A stretch of 18,628 nucleotides of DNA from PALSA-555 sp036521915 (GCA_036521915.1 DATDGU010000287.1:1-18628); one strand, 5' to 3'. Positions 6,323 through 14,339 are shown, numbered from the stretch's first letter. Translations and numbers: made by a program. The notes: generated by a model not told the origin, from the letters alone.

Positions 6323-7761
6323 ATGCGCTCTCGATCCCTCGGTGTCATCGCTGCCACGGCGCTCGCCGGTGTGCTCGCCGCCTGCCAGCCCGTCGCCCCG
6401 CCACCACCGCCACCACCGCCGCCGCCCCCGCCGCCCACGGTGGGATGGCACTCGGCTGGAACCTTCCGAGCGTCGACGGTCCGATCGCTGCCGACTCGAC
6501 GAACAACGCGCTCTGGGCAATGGACAAGGGTGCCCAGAAGCTCGATGAGGTGAACGCAGCGAACGGCGCTGTCGAACACGCCTACAACGTGCCGCTCGAC
6601 AGCTCGGAGCACTTCCCGACTCCCGCGGTCAGCTCGAACGGTCAATGGGTTGTGATCGAGAGCGCCGACTCAGTCGTCGGGATCCAGACCGGCAGCGCAG
6701 GTCCCAACCCCACATGGAAGTCCGCGACGTTGGACGGGATCGTCCAGTCCCGGCCGGTCATCGTCAACAACGTCGTCGTCGTCGCCACCGAAAACGATTC
6801 GGTCTACGGCCTCAGCCTCGCCACCGGGGCCTTCGTCTGGACAACGACCGACGGCACCACGAGTGACCACGGTCAGACGCTGGGGACCCCCGAGTCGCAA
6901 GCGCAGAACAACTCGCTGGACAGCGGGGCCGTGAACGGCTGCGGGGACATCTGGCCGCTCGGGATCACGAGCAACCTGGTCGTCGCGCCGAACGGCTCCG
7001 TGTACGCCGTCGGCGAAGCGCAGACCGGCACGACGAACACAGACAAGCCGGACTTCAAGATGATGGCCGTGAACCCGGCCGATGGGAGCGTGACCCTCGC
7101 GCCGACATCGATCGCCCCGACGTCCATGAAGACGGCGCCAGTCCAGATCGAGGCGGAGCAGCAGCGCGCCGGGCTCCTGACGGCGAACAACGACATCTAC
7201 ATCGGCTTCGGCGGCCTGGCCGGTGACTGCGGCACTTATCACGGCTACGACGTGGCCGTGAGCCAAGCGGGCAGCATCGTCGGTGACCTCGAGGTCACGG
7301 CCAACTCGAACGCCGGCGCGATCTGGGCAACTGCCGGCGGCGCCGTCGACGGCGCGAACAACGTGTACGTGTCGACCGGCAACGGGCAGGGCAGCCCCGG
7401 CACCGGAACCGACTACAGCGACGGCGTCATCGACGTGCCGCCCAGCATGAGCGGTGAGCTCACCGCACCGACGAACTACTTCCAACCTCTGGAGTGGCAA
7501 AGCGACAACAACGCGGACGCTGATCTCGGATCGAATGGCCCCGTCCTCGTGGCGAACGGCACAAAACTGTTCATCATCGGCAAGCAGCACAACGCCTTCT
7601 TGCTGAGCACGAGCTCGCTCGGCGGTTCCAACCACGAAACGCCGCTCGGGCGCCTCAATGGCGTATGCAGCGGTGTATCGGATGGCCAGAACGCCACGCT
7701 CGGCAGCTCGGCGTACTTCAACTGCTCGAGCGCGGGCATGTGGCAGGTAACGCTGTCGTAG
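6323..7761 (+). pseudogene. PQQ-type beta-propeller lipoprotein, frame broken in poly-proline linker
   Basis: ATG at 6323 has a GAGGA ribosome site 8 bases upstream. It starts a lipoprotein signal peptide (MRSRSLGVIAATALAGVLAA then Cys; lipobox LAAC) followed by 13 consecutive prolines (6398-6436). That frame then runs out at 6553 in meaningless sequence. A second frame carries the mature protein from about 6438 to the stop at 7761. It contains PQQ-propeller-like segments such as VIVNNVVVVATENDSVYGLS followed by GAFVWTTTD, and later GAVDGANNVYVSTGNGQGSP. Joining the two needs a one-base gain or two-base loss in the proline tract. The intended product is an exported, membrane-anchored propeller of about 480 residues, ligand unknown. 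The end is abrupt after YFNCSSAGMWQVTLS and may lack a last blade. Codon use is less GC-extreme than its neighbours, a possible sign of transfer. Confidence 0.75.
6398..6436 (+). repeat. CCG/CCA/CCC proline-codon tract (13 codons)
   Basis: Thirteen consecutive proline codons (CCG, CCA, CCC) form a low-complexity tract just after the lipoprotein cysteine. Such tracts are prone to slippage in replication and to base-calling errors. The reading frame of the lipoprotein gene is lost within or just after this tract. Confidence 0.85.
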
Positions 7762-7780
7762 CGCCGACGGTGCCAGTGCG

Positions 7781-8353
7781 TCAGCGCCAGCGAGCGTCGC
7801 GTCCCGCGAACGCCAGAAGACGAGCCTCGTCGCTGTCGTCGGCCGCCGTGCGCGCCGCGCCGTAGGCCCGTCCCGCGCCGCGCATTCCCGGTTGCACGAA
7901 CCACCGCTCGGTCTCGAGCGCGAACGCGGCCGGCTCGGGCGCGATCGTCGAGTCCTGATGGGTGGCCTCGGCGAGATCCCAGCCGTGGAGCAGCAGGTCG
8001 GCCTGGTGGATTCGCAGCGCGTCGCCGCCGGACCGCTCGCCCATCGGCAGCGTGTAGGTCCGGTCGAGCGCGCCCGGTGTGCCCCACGCCTCGAGGGCAG
8101 CGCGGGCCGCCTGGTCGTACGAGGCGAACGGGTCGTCACCGACGAGGTCTGTGAGGCTCTTCATGAGGTCGGCGACCGGCTCACCGGCGGCGAGCGCCTT
8201 GAAGAACCAGATCGCCGCCACGAGGTGCGCGAGGAGCGCGTGCACGTCCCACTCGGTGCAAGGCGTGGGGAGCCCGAAGTCCTCGGTGCGGACACCCGCC
8301 ACCCGCTGCCCGGTCCACACCACGGTCTGCTGGTAGGCCGCCATCGGATCCAT
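7781..8353 (-). CDS. DinB-like / mycothiol-dependent maleylpyruvate isomerase-type protein
   Basis: A 190-residue member of the actinobacterial TIGR03083/TIGR03086 four-helix group related to mycothiol-dependent maleylpyruvate isomerase. Signature residues are LPTPCTEWDVHALLAHLV (28-45), containing His43, and HQADLLLHGWDLAEAT (116-131), containing His123. In the characterised isomerase the metal site is His, Glu, His; here the Glu position, four residues before the second His, is Asp119. The thiol substrate and reaction are unknown; mycothiol-linked chemistry is inferred from family. ATG at 8353 has an AAGGA ribosome site about 10 bases upstream. It converges on the lipoprotein gene with a 19-base gap and has its own 86-base upstream region. 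Confidence 0.8.
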   Translation of the reverse strand: MDPMAAYQQTVVWTGQRVAGVRTEDFGLPTPCTEWDVHALLAHLVAAIWFFKALAAGEPVADLMKSLTDLVGDDPFASYDQAARAALEAWGTPGALDRTYTLPMGERSGGDALRIHQADLLLHGWDLAEATHQDSTIAPEPAAFALETERWFVQPGMRGAGRAYGAARTAADDSDEARLLAFAGRDARWR

Positions 8354-8379
8354 GAGACGCGGTCCTTCAAGGGTGGGGT

Positions 8380-8410
8380 GGTCCGCAATGTACGCGCCTT
8401 GGGGCGGACC
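8380..8410. promoter_or_regulatory. Inverted repeat upstream of the DinB-like gene
   Basis: GGTCCGC at 8380-8386 and GCGGACC at 8404-8410 form a perfect 7-bp dyad with 17 bases between. It lies 27-57 bases upstream of the DinB-like ATG and encloses a TACATT hexamer on the minus strand (8387-8392) that could be a -10 box. This suits a repressor operator or an RNA hairpin; there is no T-run for a terminator. It lies in the gap between the SDR stop at 8440 and the DinB-like start. Confidence 0.3.
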
Positions 8411-8439
8411 GGCGAGGACGGCTTGCGGCAGTCTGACGG

Positions 8440-9213
8440 CTACATGCGCAGCGTGGCGCGGACGCCCTTGCGGTACGCCGAGGGGAAGAAGGTGCGGGCG
8501 ACGGGCGCGACGCGTGCCACGTGGGTGGCGTCGAGCTCGAGGCGTCGGCGGGACAGCCCCGCCACGACGAGGCGCGCCACCTGCTCGGGGGTGCGCCGCA
8601 CGAACTTGGGGGGCTGGTGCGGGTCGGGCCGGCCGTCGGGCTCGGTCATCTCCGTCGGCACCCACCCGGGATAGAGGACGTGGAGCCACACCTCGTCCGC
8701 CTCGGTCTCGAACGACAGCGCCTCGGTGAAGGCGCTCACCGCGGCCTTGGACGCCGAGTAGCCCGGCTCGCCGGGGGTCGGCGCGCGCCCGCTGTCGGAC
8801 GACACGTTGACGACCGCGCCGCATCGGCGGGCGCGCATCCCGGGGAGGACGGCGAGCGTCCCGGCGACGACCGAGAAGTAGTTCGCGTCCATCAGCGCGC
8901 GGTAGGGCGCCACCCCCTCGCCGTCGGGCTCCGAGATCGCCGCGTTGTTCACGAGGATGTCGATGCGCCCGTGGTCGCGCTCGACGTCGGCGAGCGCGCG
9001 CCCGAACGCGTCGGTGTCGCTGACGTCGCAGACGACGTAGCCCGAGGCCGGCGCCGAGCGGCGCAGCTCGTCCGCCAGCTCCGCGAGGCGCGACTCGCGC
9101 CGCGCGACGCCGATCACCGTCGCACCAGCCGCGGCGAGCTCACGGGCGATCGCCCGGCCGATGCCCGACGACGCGCCGGTGACGACGGCCACTGAACCGG
9201 AGACGGTCACCAT
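8440..9213 (-). CDS. Short-chain dehydrogenase/reductase (SDR)
   Basis: A 257-residue classical NAD(P)-dependent SDR. The nucleotide-binding glycine motif TGASSGIG is at 12-19. VARRESRLAEL at 36-46, with basic residues after the second strand, favours NADP(H). NNAA is at 89-92, and the catalytic Ser139, Tyr152 and Lys156 (YSASK) are in place. YPGWVPTEM follows, as usual. The C-terminal half carries a family-specific tail (RRRLELDATHVARVAPVART). The substrate cannot be told from sequence. ATG at 9213 has a strong AAGGAG ribosome site about 6 bases upstream. The next minus-strand gene upstream ends 46 bases away. Confidence 0.9.
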   Translation of the reverse strand: MVTVSGSVAVVTGASSGIGRAIARELAAAGATVIGVARRESRLAELADELRRSAPASGYVVCDVSDTDAFGRALADVERDHGRIDILVNNAAISEPDGEGVAPYRALMDANYFSVVAGTLAVLPGMRARRCGAVVNVSSDSGRAPTPGEPGYSASKAAVSAFTEALSFETEADEVWLHVLYPGWVPTEMTEPDGRPDPHQPPKFVRRTPEQVARLVVAGLSRRRLELDATHVARVAPVARTFFPSAYRKGVRATLRM

Positions 9214-9259
9214 GGCGACTCCTTCCGCGACGCGTCGCCGGGGGTCCGACCCCGACGGC

Positions 9260-9499
9260 TCAGTTGAGCGACGCGACGTCCGTGTCGGACGCGGGCAGCG
9301 AGACGAGCGGATCGGCCCGCCAGCGGATGGGCCGCCGGTCGGGCGTCGAGGACCCGGACGCTTCGGGGCGCCGCTCGTGCGCGACCACCACGACCCGACG
9401 GTCGTGGCGGCGGGCACACAGCGGGCAGCGCGGTCGGGTGGCGTAGCGCAGCAGGATGGCGACGGCGCTCAGCGAGAGCCCGATCGACACCCACTCCAT
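9260..9499 (-). CDS. Small membrane protein with CxxC motif
   Basis: A 79-residue protein: one N-terminal membrane segment (MEWVSIGLSLSAVAILLRYA) followed by TRPRCPLCARRHDRRVVVVA, with C-x2-C and a downstream His that could form half of a metal or redox site. The tail is hydrophilic and probably disordered. ATG at 9499 (AGGGG just upstream) is preferred; GTG at 9517 would add six residues. I do not recognise the family. It could be a genuine small gene co-directed with the SDR or, less likely, a chance ORF in GC-rich DNA; the membrane segment at the very start and the clustered cysteines favour a real gene. Confidence 0.5.
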   Translation of the reverse strand: MEWVSIGLSLSAVAILLRYATRPRCPLCARRHDRRVVVVAHERRPEASGSSTPDRRPIRWRADPLVSLPASDTDVASLN

Positions 9500-9525
9500 G
9501 ACCCCTGCCCGTGGCACCGGCGCCG

Positions 9526-9531
9526 ATTATG
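9526..9531 (-). promoter_or_regulatory. Candidate -10 box upstream of the small CxxC gene
   Basis: Reading the minus strand, CATAAT stands out as AT-rich in a GC-rich region, 26 bases upstream of the ATG at 9499. It has TGGCGG as a weak -35 at a 17-base spacing. The rest of 9518-9644 shows only the ribosome site of the plus-strand DUF4234 gene. Confidence 0.25.
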
Positions 9532-9644
9532 CGACCTCGGCGGGTGGTCCGCCAGCACGCCGGGCCGGCGGGTTCCCAGCGGGGCCGTGCGAAGGATGGT
9601 AGGAAGCGGCCCAGCATTCGCTGCGGGGGGGAAGGACACCGGAC

Positions 9645-10025
9645 ATGACACAGGCTGAGCCAGCGGGGACGAAGCTGCCGGGGACGCTTCGTGAGCCGCT
9701 CACGGTGGTGCTGCTCACCATCGTGACGCTGGGGATCTACCTCCTCTTTTGGTACTACCAGATGTACCGGGACATGAAGGACTACCGGGGCAAGGGCATC
9801 GGTGGCGGCCTCGGTCTGGTCCTCGGGTTCTTCTGCTCGATCATCAATGCCTTCTTGCTCCCGTCCGAGGTCGAGGGCCTCATGCGGGACAGCGGTCGCG
9901 AGCCGACGATCTCTGCCCTCACCGGGTTCTGGACCTTCATCCCGTTCGCCGGGTTCGTCATCTGGATCTACAAGATTCAGAACCGCGTGAACGAGGTCTG
10001 GGAGGCGGCCGGCGCGACACGGTAG
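9645..10025 (+). CDS. DUF4234 membrane protein
   Basis: A 126-residue integral membrane protein of the DUF4234 type. Three hydrophobic segments are visible at about 18-36 (PLTVVLLTIVTLGIYLLFW), 53-72 (GGGLGLVLGFFCSIINAFLL) and 90-109 (SALTGFWTFIPFAGFVIWIY). The pattern LGIYLLFWYYQMYRDMKDYR just after the first segment is the family hallmark, and KIQNRVNEVWEA closes the protein. Function is unknown for the family. ATG at 9645 has GAAGGA 8 bases upstream. It converges on the EEP gene across a hairpin. Confidence 0.85.
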   Translation: MTQAEPAGTKLPGTLREPLTVVLLTIVTLGIYLLFWYYQMYRDMKDYRGKGIGGGLGLVLGFFCSIINAFLLPSEVEGLMRDSGREPTISALTGFWTFIPFAGFVIWIYKIQNRVNEVWEAAGATR

Positions 10026-10042
10026 GCGGCCTGCGAGGCGCT

Positions 10043-10063
10043 CCGCGGGGCTCGGCCCCGCGG
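10043..10063. terminator. Bidirectional hairpin between convergent genes
   Basis: CCGCGGGG (10043-10050) and CCCCGCGG (10056-10063) form a perfect 8-bp stem with a CTCGG loop. It sits between the DUF4234 stop at 10025 and the EEP stop at 10066. A U-tract is missing, as is common for actinobacterial terminators, and it would serve both strands. Confidence 0.6.
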
Positions 10064-10065
10064 TG

Positions 10066-10823
10066 TCAGGGCAGCTCGTAGACGGCGTGCACCGGCCAGT
10101 GGTCGGACGGCGCCCGCTCGTCGACGTAGACGTGCGGGCTCGACGCCGACAGGGCGCGGGCGTGGCGATTGGCGAGGATCCAGTCATAGACGAACGCGGC
10201 CGCGAACCCGGGCGCGCCGAAGCGACCCACGCTCGTCGGCATGGTGGGCAGCGGCAGCTGCCCGAGTGAGCCGAAGCAGCTGCGGTACCCCGCAGCGAAC
10301 ATCCGCGCGACGGGCAGCAGCCCGTCGTTGAGGTCCCCGGTGACGAACGCGGGCTCGCCGTCGCCCACGATGCCCCCCAGCGCAGCGAGCACGGCGTCGG
10401 TCTCGCGCACCCGCGGCGTCACCCCGGTCCCCAGCTCCTCACCCGCCGCGTCGGTCAGGTGCACGGTCGAGACGACGAACGTCGCCTCGCGGTCGCGCGG
10501 GCGCAGCCGAACCCAGAAGAGGCGCCGCAGCGGGGAGGCGGCGATCCCGACCTCGGCCGCGCCGTGCTCGACCTCCTCGAAGAGGTCGGCGCGCCACCAC
10601 AGATTGCTCTGCACCGTCCAGCCTTCGTACGTGTCGTGTACGCGAGCGTGCCGGTGCAGCTGGCTATCGAGGAAGCCTGGGTGTCAGCGGTGAGCTCCTG
10701 TACGCAGAGGACGTCCGGTCGGTACAGGTCGCAGAACGCGCCCTGTGCCGGCGCCCGCTCGGGCCAGCGCTCGTCGCCCCACAGGTTGTACGTCACCAGC
10801 GACAGACGGACGGGGAAGGTCAT
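10066..10823 (-). pseudogene. Endonuclease/exonuclease/phosphatase-family protein, one-base frameshift
   Basis: Reading from ATG at 10823 (AGGAG ribosome site 6 bases upstream) the protein begins MTFPVRLSLVTYNLWGDERW, then RPDVLCVQELTADTQ, a normal EEP-domain N-terminus with the Asn and Glu metal ligands. The frame then turns to nonsense. In another frame the family sequence resumes at once with FLDSQLHRHARVHDTYEGW and QSNLWWRADLFEEVEHGAAE. It runs on with VSTVHLT, FVTGDLNDG, YDWILAN and the catalytic PSDHWPVHAVYEL to the stop at 10066. The sequence CAGGCTTCCTC (around 10670-10680) needs one added base to read Gln-Ala-Phe-Leu. Apart from this the gene of about 252 codons has all catalytic motifs. 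Either a recent frameshift or a sequence error; substrate unknown. Confidence 0.85.
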
Positions 10824-10882
10824 GACCGCTCCTCGGATGCCACGCGCGACATCGCCAGGTGTCTAGCAGCGGTCGGCGCGGA

Positions 10883-10898
10883 CGTGACGGCCGTCACG
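10883..10898. promoter_or_regulatory. Perfect 16-bp palindrome, CRP-type binding site
   Basis: CGTGACGGCCGTCACG is a perfect palindrome and matches the actinobacterial CRP consensus (C/T)GTGA-N6-TCAC(G/A) at every fixed position. It lies in the divergent 173-base region between the EEP gene (ATG 10823, 59 bases away) and the 138-residue unknown gene (ATG 10997, 98 bases away), where a regulator could act on either. No clear -35/-10 pair was found on either strand, so the affected promoter is not assigned. Confidence 0.55.
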
Positions 10899-10996
10899 CG
10901 ACGTTCGTTCACACACTCGTCGTTTGCCCGTGACGTGGCGGTGGCGTGCTGGACACACGCCGTACCGACACTCGAACGACACGCAGGAGGTGCAGC

Positions 10997-11413
10997 ATGG
11001 ACGACGAGACTCCGCTCAGCTGGTGCGTCAGCCGTCACGTGGCGCTCGCGCCGCCGGTCGCCGCGGGGACGCTCGGCCGGCTCGTCGACGCGCGGCGGGG
11101 CGCCGATCCCGACGCGCCGGCGCGCCTGGACGGCGGCCTCGTGGTCGCACCGTCGCCGGCGACCGGCACGTTGCGAACCTTCCTGGGCCGCCTCTCCCTC
11201 GCGCGGTGGCGACGACCGCTGCGCGTCGAGCTGGAGCTCGGGCCGTGGTCACGGACCGCCGCCGAGCTCCGGCTCCGACCGCGTCGACCGCCGACGTTCG
11301 GGCTCAACGACGCCTACTGGCACGCGAGCACCGCGGCGCTCGAGACCCTGCGCGCCGAGCTGCTGGCGCGGGCGCCGACACGAGACCTGCTCCCGCTGCG
11401 CCGGGCCTCCTAG
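10997..11413 (+). CDS. Conserved-looking unknown protein, 138 residues
   Basis: ATG at 10997 has a GGAGG ribosome site at 10986-10990 with 6-base spacing, strong support for a real gene. The protein begins MDDETPLSWCVSRHVALAPP and has no membrane segment. The middle looks beta-rich (RPLRVELELGPWSRTAAELRL read in strands). The end is a helix (YWHASTAALETLRAELLARA) rich in Arg and Leu. I do not recognise the family; the strands-then-helix order is compatible with a small SRPBCC-like fold, but that is a guess. Its stop TAG is separated by a single base from the stop of the convergent methyltransferase, so transcripts must overlap. The CRP-type palindrome upstream may regulate it. Confidence 0.75.
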   Translation: MDDETPLSWCVSRHVALAPPVAAGTLGRLVDARRGADPDAPARLDGGLVVAPSPATGTLRTFLGRLSLARWRRPLRVELELGPWSRTAAELRLRPRRPPTFGLNDAYWHASTAALETLRAELLARAPTRDLLPLRRAS

Positions 11414-11414
11414 A

Positions 11415-12452
11415 TCAGCGCGCCGGCCGCGCCCGGACCCCCACGAAGGGCTCCGTCGGCACTAGGGCCTGCTGCTCGACGACGGCGTAGCCGGCGTGCA
11501 CCAGGTCGGCGATCACGTCGGCGGCGTCGGGCAACGATGCCGCGCCGGCCTGGCAGCGGAGCATGAGATGCAGATGCGCGGCGGCGATCGACCCGGTCCG
11601 CGCCATCGTGACGAGGACCAGCTCGCCGCCGGCGTCGAGCATCGTCCCGAGTCGCTCGTACAGCGCGGGGCGCTCGGATTCGCGGAAGTAGTAGATGTCG
11701 TTCAGCAGCGTCACGAGCCCGTAGCGGCGCCCCGCCGGCGCAGACCAGTCCCGCAGGTCGCCGACGAAGAGGTGGGCCCGGCCGCTCAGCCCGTCCCGCG
11801 CCAGCCCGGCGCGCGCGTCGGCGACGACGTCCGCCGCGAGGTCGACGCCGTCGACCTCTAGGGACGGGTCGGCGTCGAGGAGCGCGCGCACGTAGACGCC
11901 CGTGCCGCACCCGGCATCGAGCGCGGCGGTCGGAGCGACCTCGCCGACGACGCGGGCGAGGAACGGCACCACGAACGGCGCGGCGGCGAGCGACACCTGG
12001 GCGATCACGGTCGCGTGCTCGCGGAGGTCGGGTCGGCCCTCGTCGGGCCCGTCCCGCAGCAGCGTGGCGAGGTCCGCGTAGACGCTGGCCTGGTAGTCGA
12101 GCATCGAGCGGTAGTGCGCGTGGAGCACCGGATCGCCGTCCGCGAGCGCGCGGGCGCGGCGGCCACTCACGCCGTACCGGTCGTCGCGGCAGCCGAGCTC
12201 GCCGAGCTCGACGCCGACGCTGAGCCAGGCGACGAGCCGGTCGGGCCGCGTGCAGCGGAGCTGGTCCACGAGCACGGCGATCGGCCGGGGCGTGCGCATC
12301 GCGGGCAGGACCTCGAGGCGGACCGCCGACGCGAGGAAGAGCGACCGCACGAGGCTGCGGCTGTCGGCGACGGCGAGAGCCCGCGCCGCGGCGTGGCCGC
12401 CCCGGAAGCTGTCCCAGACCCCGCGGGCCTGCCCGGCGACGTCGCGTCTCAT
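11415..12452 (-). CDS. SAM-dependent methyltransferase with winged-helix-like N-terminus
   Basis: A 345-residue protein. Residues about 45-165 are helical with a winged-helix-like element (LGELGCRDDRYGVSGRRARA, 83-102), as in dimerising small-molecule O-methyltransferases. The class I SAM domain follows. Motif I is LDAGCGTGVYVRALLDADP (178-196), then VDGVDLAADVVADARAGL (200-217) with the ribose-binding acidic residue and FVGDLRDW (229-236). LLNDIYYF and GGELVLVTM come at the motif IV-V positions. ATG at 12452 overlaps the stop of the ferritin/DUF362 gene as ATGA (4 bases), so the two are translationally coupled and likely act on the same substrate. The acceptor is unknown. It is a winged-helix-type class I methyltransferase rather than an rRNA or DNA enzyme, by inference from layout. 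Confidence 0.85.
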   Translation of the reverse strand: MRRDVAGQARGVWDSFRGGHAAARALAVADSRSLVRSLFLASAVRLEVLPAMRTPRPIAVLVDQLRCTRPDRLVAWLSVGVELGELGCRDDRYGVSGRRARALADGDPVLHAHYRSMLDYQASVYADLATLLRDGPDEGRPDLREHATVIAQVSLAAAPFVVPFLARVVGEVAPTAALDAGCGTGVYVRALLDADPSLEVDGVDLAADVVADARAGLARDGLSGRAHLFVGDLRDWSAPAGRRYGLVTLLNDIYYFRESERPALYERLGTMLDAGGELVLVTMARTGSIAAAHLHLMLRCQAGAASLPDAADVIADLVHAGYAVVEQQALVPTEPFVGVRARPAR

Positions 12453-14275
12453 GACGGCGGGCGCAGCCCGAACGCCTGCTGCGCCGCCCACCGCACGAGT
12501 CGCGTGGGTCGGCCAGCCCGCGGCGCGGGCGGGAAGGCGGTCGTGTCCATCTTCGGGACGAAGAGGTCCCCGTCCCGGCTCAGGTAGACGTAGATCGGGT
12601 ACGACAGGGTGCCGAGGGCGCGCAGCAGCCGCGACGAGTGCGCACCGCGCAGCTCCGCGCCGAGCGGCGGGCGCACCCCGTCGACCGCGACGCTATACCG
12701 ATCGAGCCCGAACCAGTGGTGGGCTCGCCGGACGATCGGGGCACGGCGCGGGTCGTCGATCCCGAGATCTTCGAGCACCACCTCGTCGACCGCCAGCGCG
12801 TCGGCGCCGGCGTAGAGATGCCGCACAGCCGCCGGGCGGTGACAGCCCATGACCCCGAAGGGGCCGTCGGCGACCGGCGCCCAGACGTCGACGACCGCGA
12901 AGTCGGGCGGCGCCACGTCGAGGAGCATCATCGTCGCGGACCGGAAGTCGACCTCGCGCTCGGCGTAGAACGTCGCGTCGATCGCGCCGGTGCTGCCCTC
13001 GAGCGTCGAGAGGCCCAGGTGCCCGAACTCGGTCGGGTCCGTGCGCATCTTCGGCATCACGATGCGCAGGTCGGCATCGAGCCACGTCCCGGTGATGGTG
13101 CGCTGCACGAACCCGCGCTCGAACGCGAACGGTCGCAGGTCCTGGCTGATGTCCACGATCCGGTAGGCGTCGGAGGTGAAGCCGAAGTACGCGGCGACCT
13201 CGGCCACGGACCGGTGCCCGAAGAGGTTGCCGTACACGGTCGGCGCCTCGAGCACGGCCACGTCCTCGACGCCGTGGCGCCGCAGGTACCGGGCGAGGCC
13301 CTCGACGAGGACCGGGTCGTTGATGTTGGAGCGGTCGCGGCGGTCGTAGCCGAGCATGAACGACACCCGGATCGCGGCGCGCCGTGCACCCGCGGCGAGG
13401 GAGGCGAGCCCGGCGGCGTCGAGGCACGCCTCGAGGGCCGGGAGGCGGTCGTCGTCGCCGCCGCCGCTGCGCACCGCGACGGACGCGCCCGAGCCGAAGC
13501 GTCGGCGCTGGTCGGCGCCATCCCGGCGCACGGACGCGGGCACGAACCACGGGCTGAGGACGGCCAGCGAGTCCTGCAGGGTCGCCGTCGCGGTGCCAGG
13601 CGCGGCGCGGTCGTCGTCGGTTAGGGAGCCCGCCAGCACGCGGAACGCCGCGGCGTGGCGGGCCTCGTCGGTGTGGATGCGCTCGAACGCCGCGTGCTCG
13701 TCGGGCTCCGGGGACAGCTCGAGCAGCCGGCGGTACGCGAGCTCGGCCGTGGCCTCGAGTGCCACGTTGAGCTCGCAGTAGCGGCGGAAGGTCTGGTAGC
13801 GCAGCTCGCGGCGCAGGATCGCCGGCACTTGGCCCGAGAGGCTGCCGGCCGTGACGAGGGCCCGGGCGGCGCCCGTCCGCAGCGGCGCCGACCTCGCCCG
13901 TCGGTGGTGCTCGGTCGCGGTCGCCCAGCCCGACACCGCGCCCTGCGCCTGGCGGCCGTAGACGGCGGCCGAGGCGAGCACCCCGCCGCGGTGCAGCAGC
14001 AGCCCGCGGAGGTACTCGGCGTGGAGTTCCTCGTCCTTCCAGATCCACACGAGCGTCTGGCGCACAAGCGCCCGCCAAGCGTCGTCGACAGGCAGGTCGG
14101 CGAGGCGCTCCGCCATGAAGTCCTCGCGGTACGCGACGGCGACCACTTGCTCGCGCTCGAGCGCGAGTAGCCAGAGGTGCTCGCGCTCGACGTCGGGCTC
14201 GCCCGCGTACTCGACCTGCCAGCGCGCGAGGAGCGCACGGACGTCGTCGAGCAGCGCGGTCTCGAGGTCGCTCAC
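12449..14275 (-). CDS. Ferritin-like diiron domain fused to DUF362 domain
   Basis: A 608-residue two-domain protein. Residues about 1-215 form a ferritin-like four-helix bundle with a complete diiron set: Glu40 (WLLALEREQ), E82-x2-H85 (KDEELHAEY), Glu178 or Glu174 (ALEATAELAYRRL) and E204-x2-H207 (IHTDEARHAAAF). Residues about 270-560 match DUF362: SNINDPVLVEGLARYLRRHG (316-335), VLEAPTVYGN (341-350), DLRIVMPKMRTDPTEFGHLG (402-421) and DVWAPVADGPFGVMG (463-477), then GADALAVDEVVLEDLG (490-505). DUF362 proteins often carry a ferredoxin part; none is seen here. The likely job is an iron-dependent oxidation in an unknown pathway with the coupled methyltransferase. Start: GTG at 14275, because the reading frame beyond it lies in an inserted element and the pre-insertion sequence has an in-frame TAG just upstream. 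The insertion lies 2-10 bases upstream of this GTG. Confidence 0.85.
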   Translation of the reverse strand: MSDLETALLDDVRALLARWQVEYAGEPDVEREHLWLLALEREQVVAVAYREDFMAERLADLPVDDAWRALVRQTLVWIWKDEELHAEYLRGLLLHRGGVLASAAVYGRQAQGAVSGWATATEHHRRARSAPLRTGAARALVTAGSLSGQVPAILRRELRYQTFRRYCELNVALEATAELAYRRLLELSPEPDEHAAFERIHTDEARHAAAFRVLAGSLTDDDRAAPGTATATLQDSLAVLSPWFVPASVRRDGADQRRRFGSGASVAVRSGGGDDDRLPALEACLDAAGLASLAAGARRAAIRVSFMLGYDRRDRSNINDPVLVEGLARYLRRHGVEDVAVLEAPTVYGNLFGHRSVAEVAAYFGFTSDAYRIVDISQDLRPFAFERGFVQRTITGTWLDADLRIVMPKMRTDPTEFGHLGLSTLEGSTGAIDATFYAEREVDFRSATMMLLDVAPPDFAVVDVWAPVADGPFGVMGCHRPAAVRHLYAGADALAVDEVVLEDLGIDDPRRAPIVRRAHHWFGLDRYSVAVDGVRPPLGAELRGAHSSRLLRALGTLSYPIYVYLSRDGDLFVPKMDTTAFPPAPRAGRPTRLVRWAAQQAFGLRPPS

Positions 14276-14277
14276 CC

Positions 14278-14285
14278 CGGACTTC
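14278..14285. repeat. Left copy of 8-bp target-site duplication
   Basis: CGGACTTC immediately outside the left terminal inverted repeat; an identical copy abuts the right terminal repeat at 15534-15541. This is the mark of a staggered-cut insertion. Confidence 0.85.
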
Positions 14286-14301
14286 GGTAGTGGGTCAGTT
14301 T
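14286..14301 (+). repeat. Left terminal inverted repeat, 16 bp
   Basis: GGTAGTGGGTCAGTTT, perfectly complementary in inverted order to AAACTGACCCACTACC at 15518-15533. Similarity stops abruptly after 16 bases on the inner side and at the duplication on the outer side. Confidence 0.9.
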
Positions 14302-14339
14302 GGGTGTTCGTGGTGTCATAGGTGGTGTTTAGGTTCCTG

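Noticed and set aside
6398..6450. Programmed -1 frameshifting to join the lipoprotein halves
   Set aside because: No X-XXY-YYZ slippery heptamer is found in the right frame and no clear downstream pseudoknot; slippage mutation or a sequence error is simpler.
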